A program made the position numbers and the translations under genes. Under the pieces are notes generated by a model, which saw only the letters and a list, made by a program, of their open reading frames with translations, was not told the origin of the DNA and searched no databases. Shown one piece after another: positions 12,401-25,436 of a stretch of 64,000 bases of DNA. The DNA lies in assembly GCA_002270565.1 (NCBI GenBank), contig NQMI01000105.1:89681-153680 (forward strand), in the 5' to 3' direction. This DNA is from Stenocarpella maydis (taxonomy: Eukaryota > Ascomycota > Sordariomycetes > Diaporthales > Diaporthaceae). Numbering within the stretch: the first letter of the stretch is position 1; every line of letters begins with the position of its first letter.

Positions 12401-14770
12401 TAATACTATATTATTATAATATATATAATGGGACTATAAAAGGCTAGTAAAATCTAGAATAATACCTTAATTTAAACCCATTCATAGACTTAATAAGGAA
12501 TAACTTAAAGTACTTAGGGAATACTTTAATAAAAACCTTAAGAAAGGATTTATAAGACTATTGCAATCACTAGCAGGATACCTAATCCTCTTTATACTAA
12601 AGAAGAATGGCAAACTATAACTCTATATTAACTACTAATAATTAAATAATATTATAATTAAGAACTAATATCCTCTCCTACTTATTAAGGAATTATAGGA
12701 TTAACTTAAAGGAGCAAAATAGTTCATAGTACTTAAATTAAAATATAGATATAATCTTATCTAAATAAAAGAAGGAGAAGAATGGAAGATACCATTTAGG
12801 ATATACTATAAATATTACAAGATAACGGTTATACCTTTTGAATTAATTAATATACTTATATTATCCTAGAAAATCATTAACTAAGTCCTAAGTAAATACC
12901 TTAATATCTTTATTATTACTTACTTAGATAATATTCTTATCTTCTTAGAAAACCTTAATAATTGTAAGGGATATATTAAAAAGGTTCTTTAAAATCTTCA
13001 GGATACTAACCTCCTAATAGAACCAGAAAAGTATAACTAGTATATATAAAAGGTTAACTACCTAAGATATGTAATCAAACTAGGAAGAATTAAGATGCAA
13101 GAAGGAAAGGTTAAAGCAATTAAGGAATGGCTAACCCCTATAAACATTAAGAATCTTAGAGCATTTCTTAGATATACTAACTTCTATTAATAATTCATTA
13201 TATAATACAGCAATATTATAAAACTACTAATAGACCTTACTAAGAAGGATTACACCTTTAGATAGATAGATATTAAATAATAAGCTTTTTAAATACTTAA
13301 AGATAAAATTATAAAAGACCCTATACTTAAGGAAGAAGACTTAGAGAAAGAATTTGAAGTTTATATAGATGCCTTAGATAATACTGTAGGCGGAAAGCTT
13401 ACCTAGAAAGATAACTAGAAAAGGATGCATATTATTGCAAACTTTAGCAGAAAGTTTAATAGACTAGAAACCTACTACACTATACTAAATAAGGAATTTA
13501 TAGCAATAATATATATATTCCAGAAATAATAATACTACCTTATAAGAGCCAAAAAGCAGATCAAACTCTATACATATTATAAGAATCTCACAACCTTTAT
13601 AATAACAAAGACTCTTAATAAACAACGAATCAGATATATAGAATTCTTATTATAATTTAATATCAAGGTTATCTATATAAATAGAGTTAAAAACATAAGA
13701 GCAAATACACTTAATTAAAGACCCAACCATTAAGATAAAAGCTTACTTATAGAATGAATAGTATTTAAAACCTAAGAAGATAGAAGCCTTATTCTTAACT
13801 AAAAACTTAATACTATAATTAGAGTTAACTCCCAAACCAGAAAACCCCCTACCAATCAAGAGAAATAAGATAAGTTAATTACAGAGATACATAAAGCACT
13901 AGCATATAGCTACTAAGGTATTATAGCAATAATTAAAAGAATTTAGCAAAACTATTAGATCCCTAACCTTAAGAAAAAGGTTCAAGATATCATTAGCAAA
14001 TACAACTCATGTAATAAAAATAAAGCCCCTAAATATAAACCATATGAATTATTAAAACCCCTACCAGTACCTATAGCTATAGAGTCATTCATTAGCCTGG
14101 ACTTTATCATTAAGCTACCTTTTTCATAAGAACCCTTAACTAGAGTACTATATAATAATATTCTAGTAGTAGTTTATAGACTAAGCAAGTATACATACTT
14201 CATACCATACAAGGAAGCTAGCACTATAGAAGAACTTGCATATATATTCTTATAAATCATTATAAGCAAATATAAGATATTATACGAAATTATCTCAAAT
14301 AGAGATAAGCACTTTATATGAAACTTCTAGAAGTTACTAATAAAGCAACTTAGAGCAAAATACAAACTCTCAATAGTAGCATATCTATAGATAGATGGAT
14401 AAATAGAATGAATTAACCAGATTATAGAATAATACCTCTAATATTATATTAACTAATTACAGGATAATTAGGTTAAGCTGCTACTATTAGCGCAGTTTGC
14501 CTATAACAGCATAACTACTGGCATAACTAAACAGTTACCTTTCTTTGCACTCTATAGATACAAACCATAGGCATATTATAAATTACTATTAATAACACCC
14601 TAGCGGAATCAATAGAATAAAAAGTAATATGAATGAGATAAATCTAGAGGGATATCTAAGTAGAACTCTCTTTTATATAAGAATAAATAGCAAAATATGC
14701 AAATTAAAAAAGATCTAAGGGACTAATTCTTAAGAAGGGAGATAGGGTCTATCTTCTTCACTAGAACATT
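9470..14770 (+). mobile_element. Ty3/gypsy element B: gag and pol relic
   Basis: Gag is readable at 9,500-10,830 and matches the gag relic at 1,640-3,039. Reverse transcriptase is clear at about 12,470-12,960 (AGYPILFILKKNGKL, YPLPLIKEL). Integrase follows at 13,860-14,620 (VVYRLSKYTYFIPYKEAST, EIISNRDKHF, QFAYNSITTGITKQLPFFALY). Stops occur mostly where Gln, Trp or Arg codons are expected. The reading is cut at 14,771, just after a GDRVYL-like linker, by a family-1 LTR, so that LTR is a later insertion. It is not functional. Confidence 0.75.
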
Positions 14771-15083
14771 TGTTAAACGGAACCGCTCAGCAGGGCGTTG
14801 GTACTCCGTGCAAGGAGTTACCCTAGACTTCGTTGTAAGGAGTTACCCTAGACTTTCTAGCAAGGAGTTACCCTAGACTTGCGAGTCAGGCGATTTTCGC
14901 TAAGTACGCCCAGTGCGTGCGTGACGCAAGATGAGTTTGGTGGCCGTGAGTCGATTATTTTGGCCTGCATTTGCACCTTAATTCAGACCTCTGCATTACC
15001 CTTATTTCTTACCCAAAAAGTATATAACTTAGTGCATTAGATAGCTTGATTTCTGAAGTTTGTATGTACTTAATTTGGGCATT
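14771..15083 (+). repeat. LTR family 1, 5' part, before NNN
   Basis: It begins TGTTAAACGG and ends at the three unknown bases 15,084-15,086. The next base block restarts the same LTR from ATTTGTTAAACGG. The two partial overlaps differ by several substitutions, so this is not an exact duplication. Confidence 0.75.
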
Positions 15084-15086
15084 NNN
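15084..15086. other. Three-base gap (NNN) in an LTR
   Basis: Unknown bases lie exactly where one LTR copy breaks off and a second begins, which suggests a forced contig join. Confidence 0.9.
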
Positions 15087-15089
15087 ATT

Positions 15090-15682
15090 TGTTAAACGGA
15101 ACCGCTCAGCAGGGCGTTGGCACTTCCTGCAAGGAGTTACCCTAGACTTCTTGTAAGGAGTTACCCTAGACTTCTAGTAAGGAGTTACCCTAGACTTCTT
15201 GCGAGTCAGGCGATTTTCGCTGAGTACGCCTAGTGCGTGCGCGACGCAAGATGAGTTTGGTGGCCGTGAGTCGATTATTTTGGCCTGCATTTGCACCTTA
15301 ATTCAGACCTCTGCATTACCCTTATTTCTTACCCAAAAAGTATATAACTTAGTGCATTAGATAGCTTGATTTCTGAAGTTTGTATGTACTTAATTTGGGC
15401 ATTACCAGGGCTATGGTTGGCTGGTGGCTTGGAACCAAAGATGGTGTGTTGGAAGGGCGAATTCTCCGGCATTTGCAAATTTGCACCAGAGCCTACCGCA
15501 GCGTGCCCAGGGGTGAGACGAGGTCGGAGGGTATATAAGGAGGGCTTACAGAAGCCCAACTTAATTCAATACAAAGTTGTCCAGACCACTGTCAATTGTC
15601 CGAATTCGCCTCAGGGCACCACACTGCGACCCTGCCGAAACACACGCTGAACTGAATGCTATTTTATAGCACATATTCATCA
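15090..15682 (+). repeat. LTR family 1, full length (593 bp)
   Basis: It runs from TGTTAAACGG to ATATTCATCA. It contains the triple tandem AGGAGTTACCCTAGACTT motif near 15,130-15,200, TATATAAGG at 15,532-15,540 and the GGGCTT/AAGCCC hairpin at 15,542-15,557. It lies in the opposite orientation to the copy at 7,926-8,517. Confidence 0.8.
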
Positions 15683-15689
15683 GAAAGAC

Positions 15690-18600
15690 TAATCCCATAC
15701 AAGAGCTTCTTCCCTATTCTCCAAGAGGTAAGTAAACATTAACTTTTCCTAATTAGAAAGCCCATTATAGTTTCCCATAATAATATACTAAAGGCACTCT
15801 AGCATTAATCACAACCCCCTCAGAATAAAGGAGAATCTAGGTCTAATCCATAGGTTATATTTACTTCCTCTACCAGCATCAATCAGATGCCTAACCCTAG
15901 CCTCATAGCTTAGCTTCCAATTCACAGTTCCCTCAGGAACAGTACCATCAAAGGGAAAGTCATTAATAGAATAGACTTTTACCCCTACCCTTTTATATAG
16001 GGTCCTAATAGCTAGAGCAGTTACCCCCTTTTCTTAATCCAGACGGAATTAAGTTATAGGTCTCTAGGGTGCACCTATCTAGATAAAAGACTGCTAATTA
16101 AAGTAACCTAATAGGATATTAGGCCTATGGATGTAGAGAAAGGAGGCGAAAAATTTTGGTACTAGGGTTCTGGCTTCCTTATCTGAAAGGCTCCCAAGGA
16201 TATTATCATCCTAAGACAACCCGAGGTTGGTTTTAAGAGAGTCCATTAGGGCTCCAATTGTAACCCACTTCTAATTAGAGGAGTCTAGCTAAAGGAGGAC
16301 CATTATTACCCTTTAAGGAAGGTATTTTTAAAGAACTATCATACCTTTAGCAGTAGCCACCTGAAAAGGCTTCTAGTTCCTCCTCCCTAGCCCACATATT
16401 ACTTATAACCTATCAAGAGTAATATATGCAAAAAGGAACCCCCTTAATCGCTTAAAAGTCAAGTTCATATCTAAAAAGAAAGACATCCCTAAAAGGATAT
16501 TATGGGTAATATTATACATTTCATTATCTATAATAAAGAAAATAGCCCTTATCTTATTATAGCTAATACATACCCACTCCTCAGTCACTCCGATTAGTAC
16601 TAATAATACTCCATTATAAACTATAGAGTTTATATCTTAAAATAAAGCATAGGATAACTTATTCCGGTAGTAATAGGATAAAGGAAGAAGATTCATCTTA
16701 ACACCTATATCCAGCAGGGCTAGGAGGATCTTATAGCTCTCTAAAGCAATCCTAACATTTAAGTAGGCAGATCCACAGCAACCACAGTTCACCACATTAG
16801 CAGTTTAAAACAATATCAAATTTACCTCATACCTAATAATATATATTTAATCAGAGCTCAAGCATTACTTATATCCAATTTTAAATAAAGCAGAGACTAT
16901 ACTAAGTCCTGGACCTATAACTTAAGGCACATCCCTATCTAGGACTGGCTTGAAAGGCCACTCATCAAGAGAGGTATTATCCCTATAAGCAAGGAGCTCT
17001 TTAATCAGAACAGCATTAGTCTTACTAAGCATAAGAATATCTGAAATCAGCATTTTAATTAAGGTAGCAAGGATAGCATCCATAGCCTTAGCTTTAGAGG
17101 TTCGAGAGATTAGGGGTCCTTATTTAGGCTTAGCTTTGGTTGATTTTTTAGTCTTGCTTAAACCTATCAGATTACCCTTCATTTTACTTTTCCTATCCCC
17201 AGCTATAGTAGAAGTCTCTTACTAGATTTCTAGTATTACCTCCTCTTTATTAGAAATTATTTATAATCTTAAGTTAAAGTTAACAACTAGTTCTAAGTCT
17301 AGCCCAGCATTAAATATTACATCATCAACATCCCAATCAGGGTTATCTCTATTCATTCTCTTCCTTTTTACAGCATTTACAGCAATTAAGAGTACTAAAG
17401 TTTCCATACATTAGGTTTCATTACCAATAAACACTGGTTTAAGTCCAGGAATTAACATCATAGAAAGGGAATTTACTTTAGTTCCTAGATTAAAGTCCCA
17501 AATCTTCTTCAGTTCCCCAAGAAATATATCGCCCTTAAGTTTAGGGCAGTTAGCAATCAAAAACTAATATCTCTAAACACAAGGTAAGTCCGTCCTTCCT
17601 TTTAAAAGCAAAAATTCCAGACGGCCTCTAGCAAACTTCTTAATACCACAATATTCTATATCCCTATAGAAAGCTAGGGCTACAGGATTAAGCTGGTTAA
17701 ACCTACCTTCACAGATATCCTCTTAAGAGCCGAGGAATACTAAGTTGCTTTCCCACCTAGGAGACCAGACTAGGCCGAGCTTAATAAGTTCCAGCAATTT
17801 AAAGCATTAATAGGCCCTATAATTAGAGGAAGTGCTACATCCATAGCACTTTCTAATCTTACCATTCTATTAATAGGCCAGCTTAGATATATTCCACCAA
17901 TAGTCTTTAGAATATCTATTAGTAAAACCATCCTCCTAATTATAATTAGCTTCTAGTAAGTTCAAGGATGCAATTACACCAGGGCCATTAAGTCCCAAGC
18001 AAGCCTAACTTTAATTATAGCTAAGCACCCTATCAATATACGCTTGATTTATATCAAGTTTATTCAATATAGGCTGCAGGCTTTCCATAAGGTCATTCTT
18101 AATTATAAACTTAATCTCCATCTAAGCAAACTTATAGGTCAAGTTATCTACTAAAGAGTCTTTATTAAACTGGACATTCTTCTAGATAATCTTATATCCC
18201 AGCTAATCAGAGTGAGAAGGGGTTTATACTAATGATTCCATAGTCCTTAAAGCAGATTAAAGCTATAGGTAAGGTGTCTTTATAAGCTAAATAGGAGGGG
18301 GATAGCAAGTTATAAGACTAGCCCCCCTTATATTATTATACTTATCCTAACGGGAGTACTCTAGTTCCTTATTAATTAGAGAAAGGAGTTCTATCTTGAA
18401 AGTTCTCCAGTTACAGGTTCTAGCCTCCTTATTAGATATACTTCTGGTAGCTAATATCTTCTTCAGGGTTAATAGCAAGATTTAATAGAACAGCTAGGTT
18501 GGCAAGATCAGACCATTATCAGTAGAATCCAGTACCTAGTTATAAGTTGCAATCTAATGCTTCCAGGTCCAGATCTTAGCAGTACCTCCAGATAGTATTA

Positions 18601-19000
18601 ATTACCTCAGATAGATCAGCATAAGAGGCAGCATCATGGATTTAGTAGTAGGCCATCAGCTAGCCTTTCTAACCAACCCAATCATACTCTCCTATAGTGA
18701 TTATATGAACATCATTAACTAGACTTAAAGTAGCACAAACCTAGAGGAATAAGCTAAGTACCTAATCCAATGGATACTAGAACTAATTAGCAATGGTCTC
18801 CACCAAATTAACAACTTTAATAATATTAGTTCCATTAAATCGCGGAATTAATTAAAGCACAAATAGCAAGGCCTAAAGGGCAGCATTTCTAAAGGGCATT
18901 AAAGGTATAACAGGCTAAGAAGCTGCCTAAATAAGTAGCACAAGAGCATAACGCTCCTAATTAGAGGTCCCAGATAGGGTAGGGGCAGATTCCTAAGGAA
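15690..19000 (-). mobile_element. LTR retroelement gag-protease relic
   Basis: Reverse-strand translation is long and only moderately interrupted. A Cys-rich knuckle-like piece lies near 17,860 and is followed by a linker typical of fungal gag proteins. A retropepsin-like segment near 16,700 reads LLALLDIGVKMNLLPLSYY, where the catalytic motif would be D-T/S-G, so it is mutated. NILLGMSFF near 16,480 fits the protease hydrophobic core. No RT was recognised downstream before the LTR at 15,682, so the element is truncated. Confidence 0.5.
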
Positions 19001-19124
19001 ACTAGCATTCTTACGGTGGACCTTTCTTTAATAAGAGCCCCCTTACCTTATCTATATCCTGCTCCCTTCCCCTAAAGGGAGAACCTCCAGTAGATAGGGG
19101 AGCAAAATAAACATCTTCTATTAG

Positions 19125-19515
19125 GTAAATAGAGGATATAGGTCCTAATCAGTCCCTTATAATAACAATAGAGGCAAATGTTTCTCTCCACCTTTACATT
19201 CTTAGGAGAGGGCCTAGTATAAGTACTATCCGAAGGTATTAAATGTTTCTCTCTACCAGGGGTCTTGAGAGAAAGCAAAAGCATAAGTGCTATTCAGGGT
19301 TTACTAAGATATATATAGGAGTAAATAAGTCCTAATCAGTCCCTTATAGTAATAGTAAAGTCAAATATTTCTCCATACCAGAGCTGCTTTCTAAAGAGGC
19401 AAGATATAAGTACTATCTGAGGATATTAAATGTTTCTCTCCACTAAGTATATCCAGAAGAAGCAAAGATATTAAGTACTATTTGAAATTTACTAAGACAC
19501 ATATAGGAATAACTA
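19125..19515. repeat. Tandem repeat, about 188-bp unit, two copies
   Basis: The string CCTAATCAGTCCCTTAT occurs at about 19,144 and again at about 19,331. It is followed in both copies by a TTTCTC(T)CCA block and ATTAAATGTTTCTCTC. It lies upstream of the minus-strand gag relic, so it may belong to that element's 5' region. Confidence 0.5.
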
Positions 19516-19599
19516 GGTATAATCTAAGTAAATAATATCAGTATAAAAGGTCACATCAAATACTATAAAGTCTTACTATAGTAGCAAGCAGGAGCTACT

Positions 19600-20860
19600 C
19601 AACTGCAAGCAACCAGAGGAGAGAACAACATAAATATTCAGAATACCCTCATACTGCTAACGCCAGCCATCCTGACCGCAGGGGGTGCCAACAACAGCAG
19701 AAGCTCCAAGCTTACCAATCAGAAGGACAGCAGTCAGTAGGGCAGGAACCTCTTCAACTCCCTACAGAAGCACACAACATTCAGCACCACCATCACCCAA
19801 CCCAACATCATACAACATCAAATAATATCTCAGATATAGTATTCAATAGGGTAACCAGACATTACAATAATAACTCAAAAGGGAAAACCAAAGAGGGGCC
19901 TAATTAGTTAAACCAGGGCTCCATTACACCCAATTTACCCATATTAAGGAATTAGCATACCAAACCTTCAAATACTATATCTAAGGGCAAGAGAGTTTCA
20001 GGTAATATAGGCGGTTAGGATCCACCAAACCTTCTTAATACCAATCCTTTATATCCCTTCTAAGAAAATAAGCCCTAATTAAATACCATTAAATCCAATT
20101 AGAATAAATTTCTAAGGCCCGAGAATACAAATCCCTCAATAGCTTTTCCAGGAACGTATAGCTAGGCCAAAGGTTCCATACTTCACTACCAAATTAAGTA
20201 CACCAGAAGGGGGTCCAAGATATAGCCGAGGCAATGAAGTCAGCTCAATATAGAGATCAGACCAGCCTCACATATACCTGCTCCTATCACCACTAGGTCA
20301 ACTATAAGCAACTCGGGAGGGTAAATCTAGCCTTTACATGATAGCAAAATCCTTTATTAAGAGCGAGAGGGCACTATAGCTCTAATCAGAATTAAATAGT
20401 ATTAGAAGTATAGAGATTCACTCCCCTAAAGTAGCCAACAACCTCATAAACAAAATAGGGAATCCAGGCCCAAAAGCCGAGGAACTTCATAGTGGCTGAA
20501 GAAACCTTATTAGCTGAAGAAACCTCATTAGCTAAAAAAACCTTATTAGCCGAAGAAACCCATATTCAATTCATAGGGCAGATACCAGTGAAAACGGGCC
20601 CAGAGGGGAAAGCAAGAGGACAAAACCTCCACACACACAAAAAGGCACACATTCTGCCAAAGCCCTAATCAAGCAACCACCCCAAGAGGAGCATAGAAGG
20701 CAAGAAGAGGAGCCCCTAACGCGATAGAAGAGTTATAAGGGAAATAAAGGGTGCTAAAAAGGAGAGGCAGAAAAAGAGGGCACAAGAAATAGTTTCACAA
20801 TACACACATATATATCTAACAGATATAAATTCACAGGGTATAAAAAGATTAATTCTCTAG
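19600..20860 (+). mobile_element. Decayed element fragment with 18-bp repeats
   Basis: The forward strand has gag-like polar translation with stops. At 20,498-20,560 an 18-bp unit (core GAAGAAACCTTATTAGCT) repeats three and a half times and would encode a six-residue repeat rich in Glu, Leu and Ala. The family is not identified. Confidence 0.3.
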
Positions 20861-21059
20861 GACTAGAAATTTCTCAAAAGCAATGCAGGAAGGCCCCTTC
20901 TTATAGTCTTGGAGGGGGGGGGGGAATGCCAAGGCTGGTTTTCCTCCGGATTCCGAAACATGCCGGTTCCCCTAGACCCCGGAACAATAGTTCTTAACTT
21001 TATGTAGGGTAAGGAATATATAAGCAGTAATCTCATCTTCCACATTATTAGTAGTAGTA

Positions 21060-24000
21060 GTGCTATTATTATCGTTATCTATAATAATAATTGCCTTCTT
21101 CCTGCTCTTGGCCCCCTGTGGCTATCCTCATCGTTAAGGGACTACTGGGTTAGGAATAGTTGGTACAGGGTCTGGCTTAAAGTGTACTAGCTCCTCTAGG
21201 GTATTATCAGGGTCTGGCAGATTAAGAGGTTCTTCTTCATTATAATAGTACGGCTATATAAGGGTTAACTAGAAGACGACTAGTCCATTAGGAAGGTTAA
21301 TTATTACATTATAGTTATTAATAGAGAGCAGTTTATTTAGGCCTTACCACCTAGTCTTTTCTTTCCATACCCGAACTTTGCTCTAGAGTAATAGGCTTAA
21401 GACTTCTAATATAACTAGGCCGTTCCTTACATACAATGCTTTACTGATTTTGCATATAGTATTAATTTTCCTAACCTCCTTTATCGCCTTCTATACTGCC
21501 TCAGCTCTCTTTAGAGTAGATGGTATAGGGGCTGAGTCCTCTGTTATATGCGGGTATGCTCTAAATATAAGGAGAGTTGGCATAAGACCGTCCGGGCCAA
21601 CTGTATTGTTAACCGTACTAAAGCTTGCCTATAGTATAGCTTCTTTAGTAAATGTGGTTAATAACTTAGCATATAATATGTTAAAAGCCCTGCGCAAAGG
21701 AGCGTGATATTACTCTACTTTACTAATTAATTAATATGCTTCCGCAAGTATTTATTTATATATAATCCCTATAATATATATAGTACTCTTGAACTTGCTG
21801 GAAGCAAAGTTAGTCCCTGCATTGAATATAAGATGGTCTGGGGGACCCATATATATATTAATTCAGCAGCTCTATAGGACTTCCTATATATCTTTAGTAA
21901 AGAGAGAAGCTAAGAATCATCCGGCTTGGAAGGAGGTGGCTAAGTCAATAACGTATAATATAGGGAGCCCTATTAAGTATATTACATTTATAATAACTTT
22001 ATAGTTGAAGTTAATATCATTATGGAGGTTAAACTTAAATCTCTGGGGTGCGGGAGAGTGCATTTGGCAATAGTAGCAGAACTTGGTAATAGCCTCTAGT
22101 GCTAAGGAATTAATATCATGGCTAGCACCCGCTAGTAGCTGAGAGAGCCTCTCAACTAATGGGTGCCCAAATTGTCTGTATAGTCGCCATAACTCGGTCT
22201 CCGTGAGGAAGAGAATGGGGGTGTTGCTGCCCTTGTTAATATCTGTAAGGAACTATGGATGTCCCCACTTCTAAGTAACAGGAAACGTCCTCTCATGCTG
22301 CTAATTTAGCTTGTATTATATAACTTCATTAGTTGTATTCCGCATAAAGAGCGAGTATATATTTATATCTTATATATATAAGAGGAAGGGGGTTAGCGTC
22401 TTCATCATATGGAACGTTAAGTTGCTGGCTGTTATATTAACTATAGTTGCCCCTATTAACTATAGTAGTTCTCCTGGCCTAAAGCAGACTGTTGCTTCTC
22501 CTATACGGGATGTATTAAGAGTGATAGGCATAAGTTGCTATAGTGCAGTATATTAGTTATGCCTAACAGTAGAGTAGTTAGCTGCACTAGTATCTGGGAG
22601 AATCCCTTAGAAATACTAACGCAAGTAATTATCTATTGTGAAGACCTCCTTAATACTGCTGGCTCCTTTATTAGTTTTAGTATTATTGGTATTAACATTA
22701 TTCCCGCTAGTCATAGGGCTGGGGTTATCCTGGTCCTCCTTGTTATTATTGATGCCAAAAGTATAGAGGAAGGCTTAGTCTACTAATTATGTATAGTTTT
22801 CACGGCTTTTAGCACTGCTAACAAATATACTGGTGCTTTCTTAATTATTGCTCTTATAGTTAATGCCCTTATAGTTAATAAGAAATAAGTAGAATTCCTT
22901 ATCTAAGCTACTATATATATATATATATGTGCCCTTAGCCCTTTAGCGCTCTTAGAAGGAGTGATTTAATAACCAACACCCCTCCTTCTAGCAGATATAG
23001 TACCTTTTCTTATCTAGGGGGTTGTCTCTCCTATGCCTTCCATATAGGTAGTTATCTCCTCTAGGGGGTGGTTGGAAGTTGCCCTAGGGGCAATAGTTAC
23101 TTTAGGGATGGTAGTTGCCTCATCCCAGGGGGTATCGCCTACATGCAGAGCCTCATAAGTAGTTGCCTCTGCGCTACCGGTCATTATTATACCAGTAATC
23201 CAGGTAGTACTAGTTATTATTAGGGTGCTTAAAGTAATAAAAGTAGTTATCACTAGGGTAGTTAAAGTGCTTGTTATTGCCCTAGTCTTTCTCATTATTA
23301 TAGTTGCCATCTAGTTAATCATTATTACCTTACCCTATAGTATATTGCCGGGAGGGGCGCTAAGGTCCTGATAATGCAGTATAATAATAGAGTATATCAC
23401 ATGCTTTATTAGCAGTAGCTGGGGCTATCACCTTAATGTAGTAGAACTCGGGTATACTATATATTGCATGTATAAGGTTGTTATATAGTGGTTTATCTCC
23501 AAGTGCTCCTTTATAGCCAAGTATTTAGGTATATTGCTTTATATTTTTAATTAGAATCTCCACTACTTCTAATAGGGTTTTATTCTTATTTCTTTGCTAT
23601 ATTAATACAAAAGTAGTAGTATTCTATATAGTTAAATATACTTATTATCTGCCGTTTATATCAAATCATTACTTAAGTTTAGCATATGCTATAGCAAAGG
23701 TATCTCTATTTATAATTAACTGAATATAAAAGTCCTTAGCCTTGCCCTTTAATATTATGGGTAATGCTGCCTAGAAGTAAGTAGGGTATAGGTAATTATT
23801 CTTATAGACATTATAAAAAAGATAAATCTTATTATTAAGTACTTTATTTATTGCCCTGGTGAACTTCTTATTATCCGAGTAGTATTTAGCCAAGTTGGCG
23901 GATATACCTTTTTCCAATAGTATGCCATTTAGCAGCACTGGAGGGATTATTGTATACTTCTTATAGGATACTTGGAATTCTTCCCACTTGGGTAATGACT

Positions 24001-24700
24001 TATAGCCGTTAGAGGTCTCAAAGGTATAGATGTTGTGTGGCTGATGGGATGGTGGTTAAGGTTTGGGTATAGCTGGTGCAGTGGGTTGCAGTATGGGTCC
24101 CTAAGTACTTGGGCCTGTTCTCCAGTTATTGCTTGGTACTAGTGTGTATTCTTTAAATGATCTATTGTTATTAAAAGGGATATAATTATAATATCTCTTT
24201 AACTAAATTATCTATTAATACTGGTGTTATGCAGATGCTGGGGCTCTTGGTAGGGATTTTAATTCCAATAGTTCCATAAAGGCCTTTATATTATCATTGA
24301 TTTATAGGTATATCCCTTTGCATTATAGTATCTTCTTAAGGGCCGAGAGGATATCATGATAGACTGCCTTAAATGCTGGTTCTTCCCAACCCTAGAAGTT
24401 ATTCTTGAACTCCTTATAGATATCTTAGCTAGTAAGTCTTGCATATGCTTAATGGCGCCATTACACATAGGTACTTAGGTGCATTACATATTATCTTGGG
24501 TTACTTAGGGCCTCTGGATCTAGGTCTATTCCCCATAGGTTGGCATTAAGACCTGATTTAGCAGCGGCTTCCTTGAGTAATGTTTCCTTAATTATATCCT
24601 ATAAGTTAATCGAGCTAAGACTAGTGGCACCTGCTAGTACAGTTGTTAATGCTGATAGCATAAGGGTGTTATCTTTACCAGCTATCATGATATATGGGTT
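21060..24700 (-). mobile_element. LTR retroelement gag-integrase relic
   Basis: The reverse strand at about 21,780-22,330 translates to an integrase N-terminal zinc-binding region (RQFGHPLVERLSQLL, then ITKFCYYCQMHSPAP). A decayed catalytic core follows (VIDLATSFQAGWF, MGPPDHLIFNAG). Upstream on the same strand (22,300-24,690) is broken gag-like sequence. The plus-strand ORFs at 21,450-22,786 are antisense shadows. RT was not found and would have been beyond the truncated end near 21,060. Confidence 0.55.
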
Positions 24701-25436
24701 ATATGGTTAATAATAGGGGTATGCTAGGGCAAAATAGGGGTTAAATAAATGGTGATAAGGGGTAGTAAGTGTGTAAGGGTAAGCTTGTTAGCAGGGGGTA
24801 GTGAAGATGTGCTGGCTAGTGGAGTTAACCTCGGTTGATATAGCTGTTGTTGGGGTTGTTGCTAGTTGATTGCTGATGTATGCTGAAGTGGTGATATCTT
24901 TAGTATTATCTTTAAGAGTAGTAGGGGTTAGCAACGTTATATAGTATCTATATTCTGCGGTTGCCTTCTAATAATACTTAGGGCGTGATGGATGCGCGTT
25001 TGATAAGGATGGAGTATAGCGTAGCGCATATAGAGCCCTCTTTGCCTTATGATGGGTAGTAATGATGTTGTTAAAGTCCACTATAGCATTATTATGGAAT
25101 CCGCTGAAGTCTCTTTAAGGGGCAGTACCATTAGTACCGTTAGTACAGCCACTATTAAGCAGCAAAGGCCTGTCTCTTCAACCTTGCTAATCTGTAGTCA
25201 CCCTTACAACCACTGATCAGTATTAGCTGGGTCACATATTGCAATACGATTAGGGGTTATGGTTAAAATTCTCTATCTAGGAGTAGTGGGTGTAGTGGGC
25301 GTAGCCCGCCAGCTATCTCGGGCTTATATAGAGGGTAGTGGTTGCTGAGTAAGCAACTACGTCCTCTAGCTACAGTATGGTAGCTGTAGTGCTAGCCCAC
25401 CAGTGTGCTGTTGCACACTGCTATTGCCACAATAAT
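24701..25436. other. Moderately AT-rich, no gene recognised
   Basis: Transition from the integrase relic to almost pure AT sequence. It contains CTGCTATTGCCAC-type mixed sequence, but I can assign no ORF, RNA or repeat boundary. Confidence 0.4.

Noticed and set aside
15329..15650. Pairs of 76-106-residue ORFs conserved at 3,072, 7,958, 8,049, 15,329 and 15,366
   Set aside because: They are conserved only because they lie in copies of the same LTR, on both strands, with no codon logic or domain.
21450..22786. Four plus-strand ORFs of 71-85 residues, some membrane-like
   Set aside because: They are antisense to the integrase and gag relic on the minus strand.
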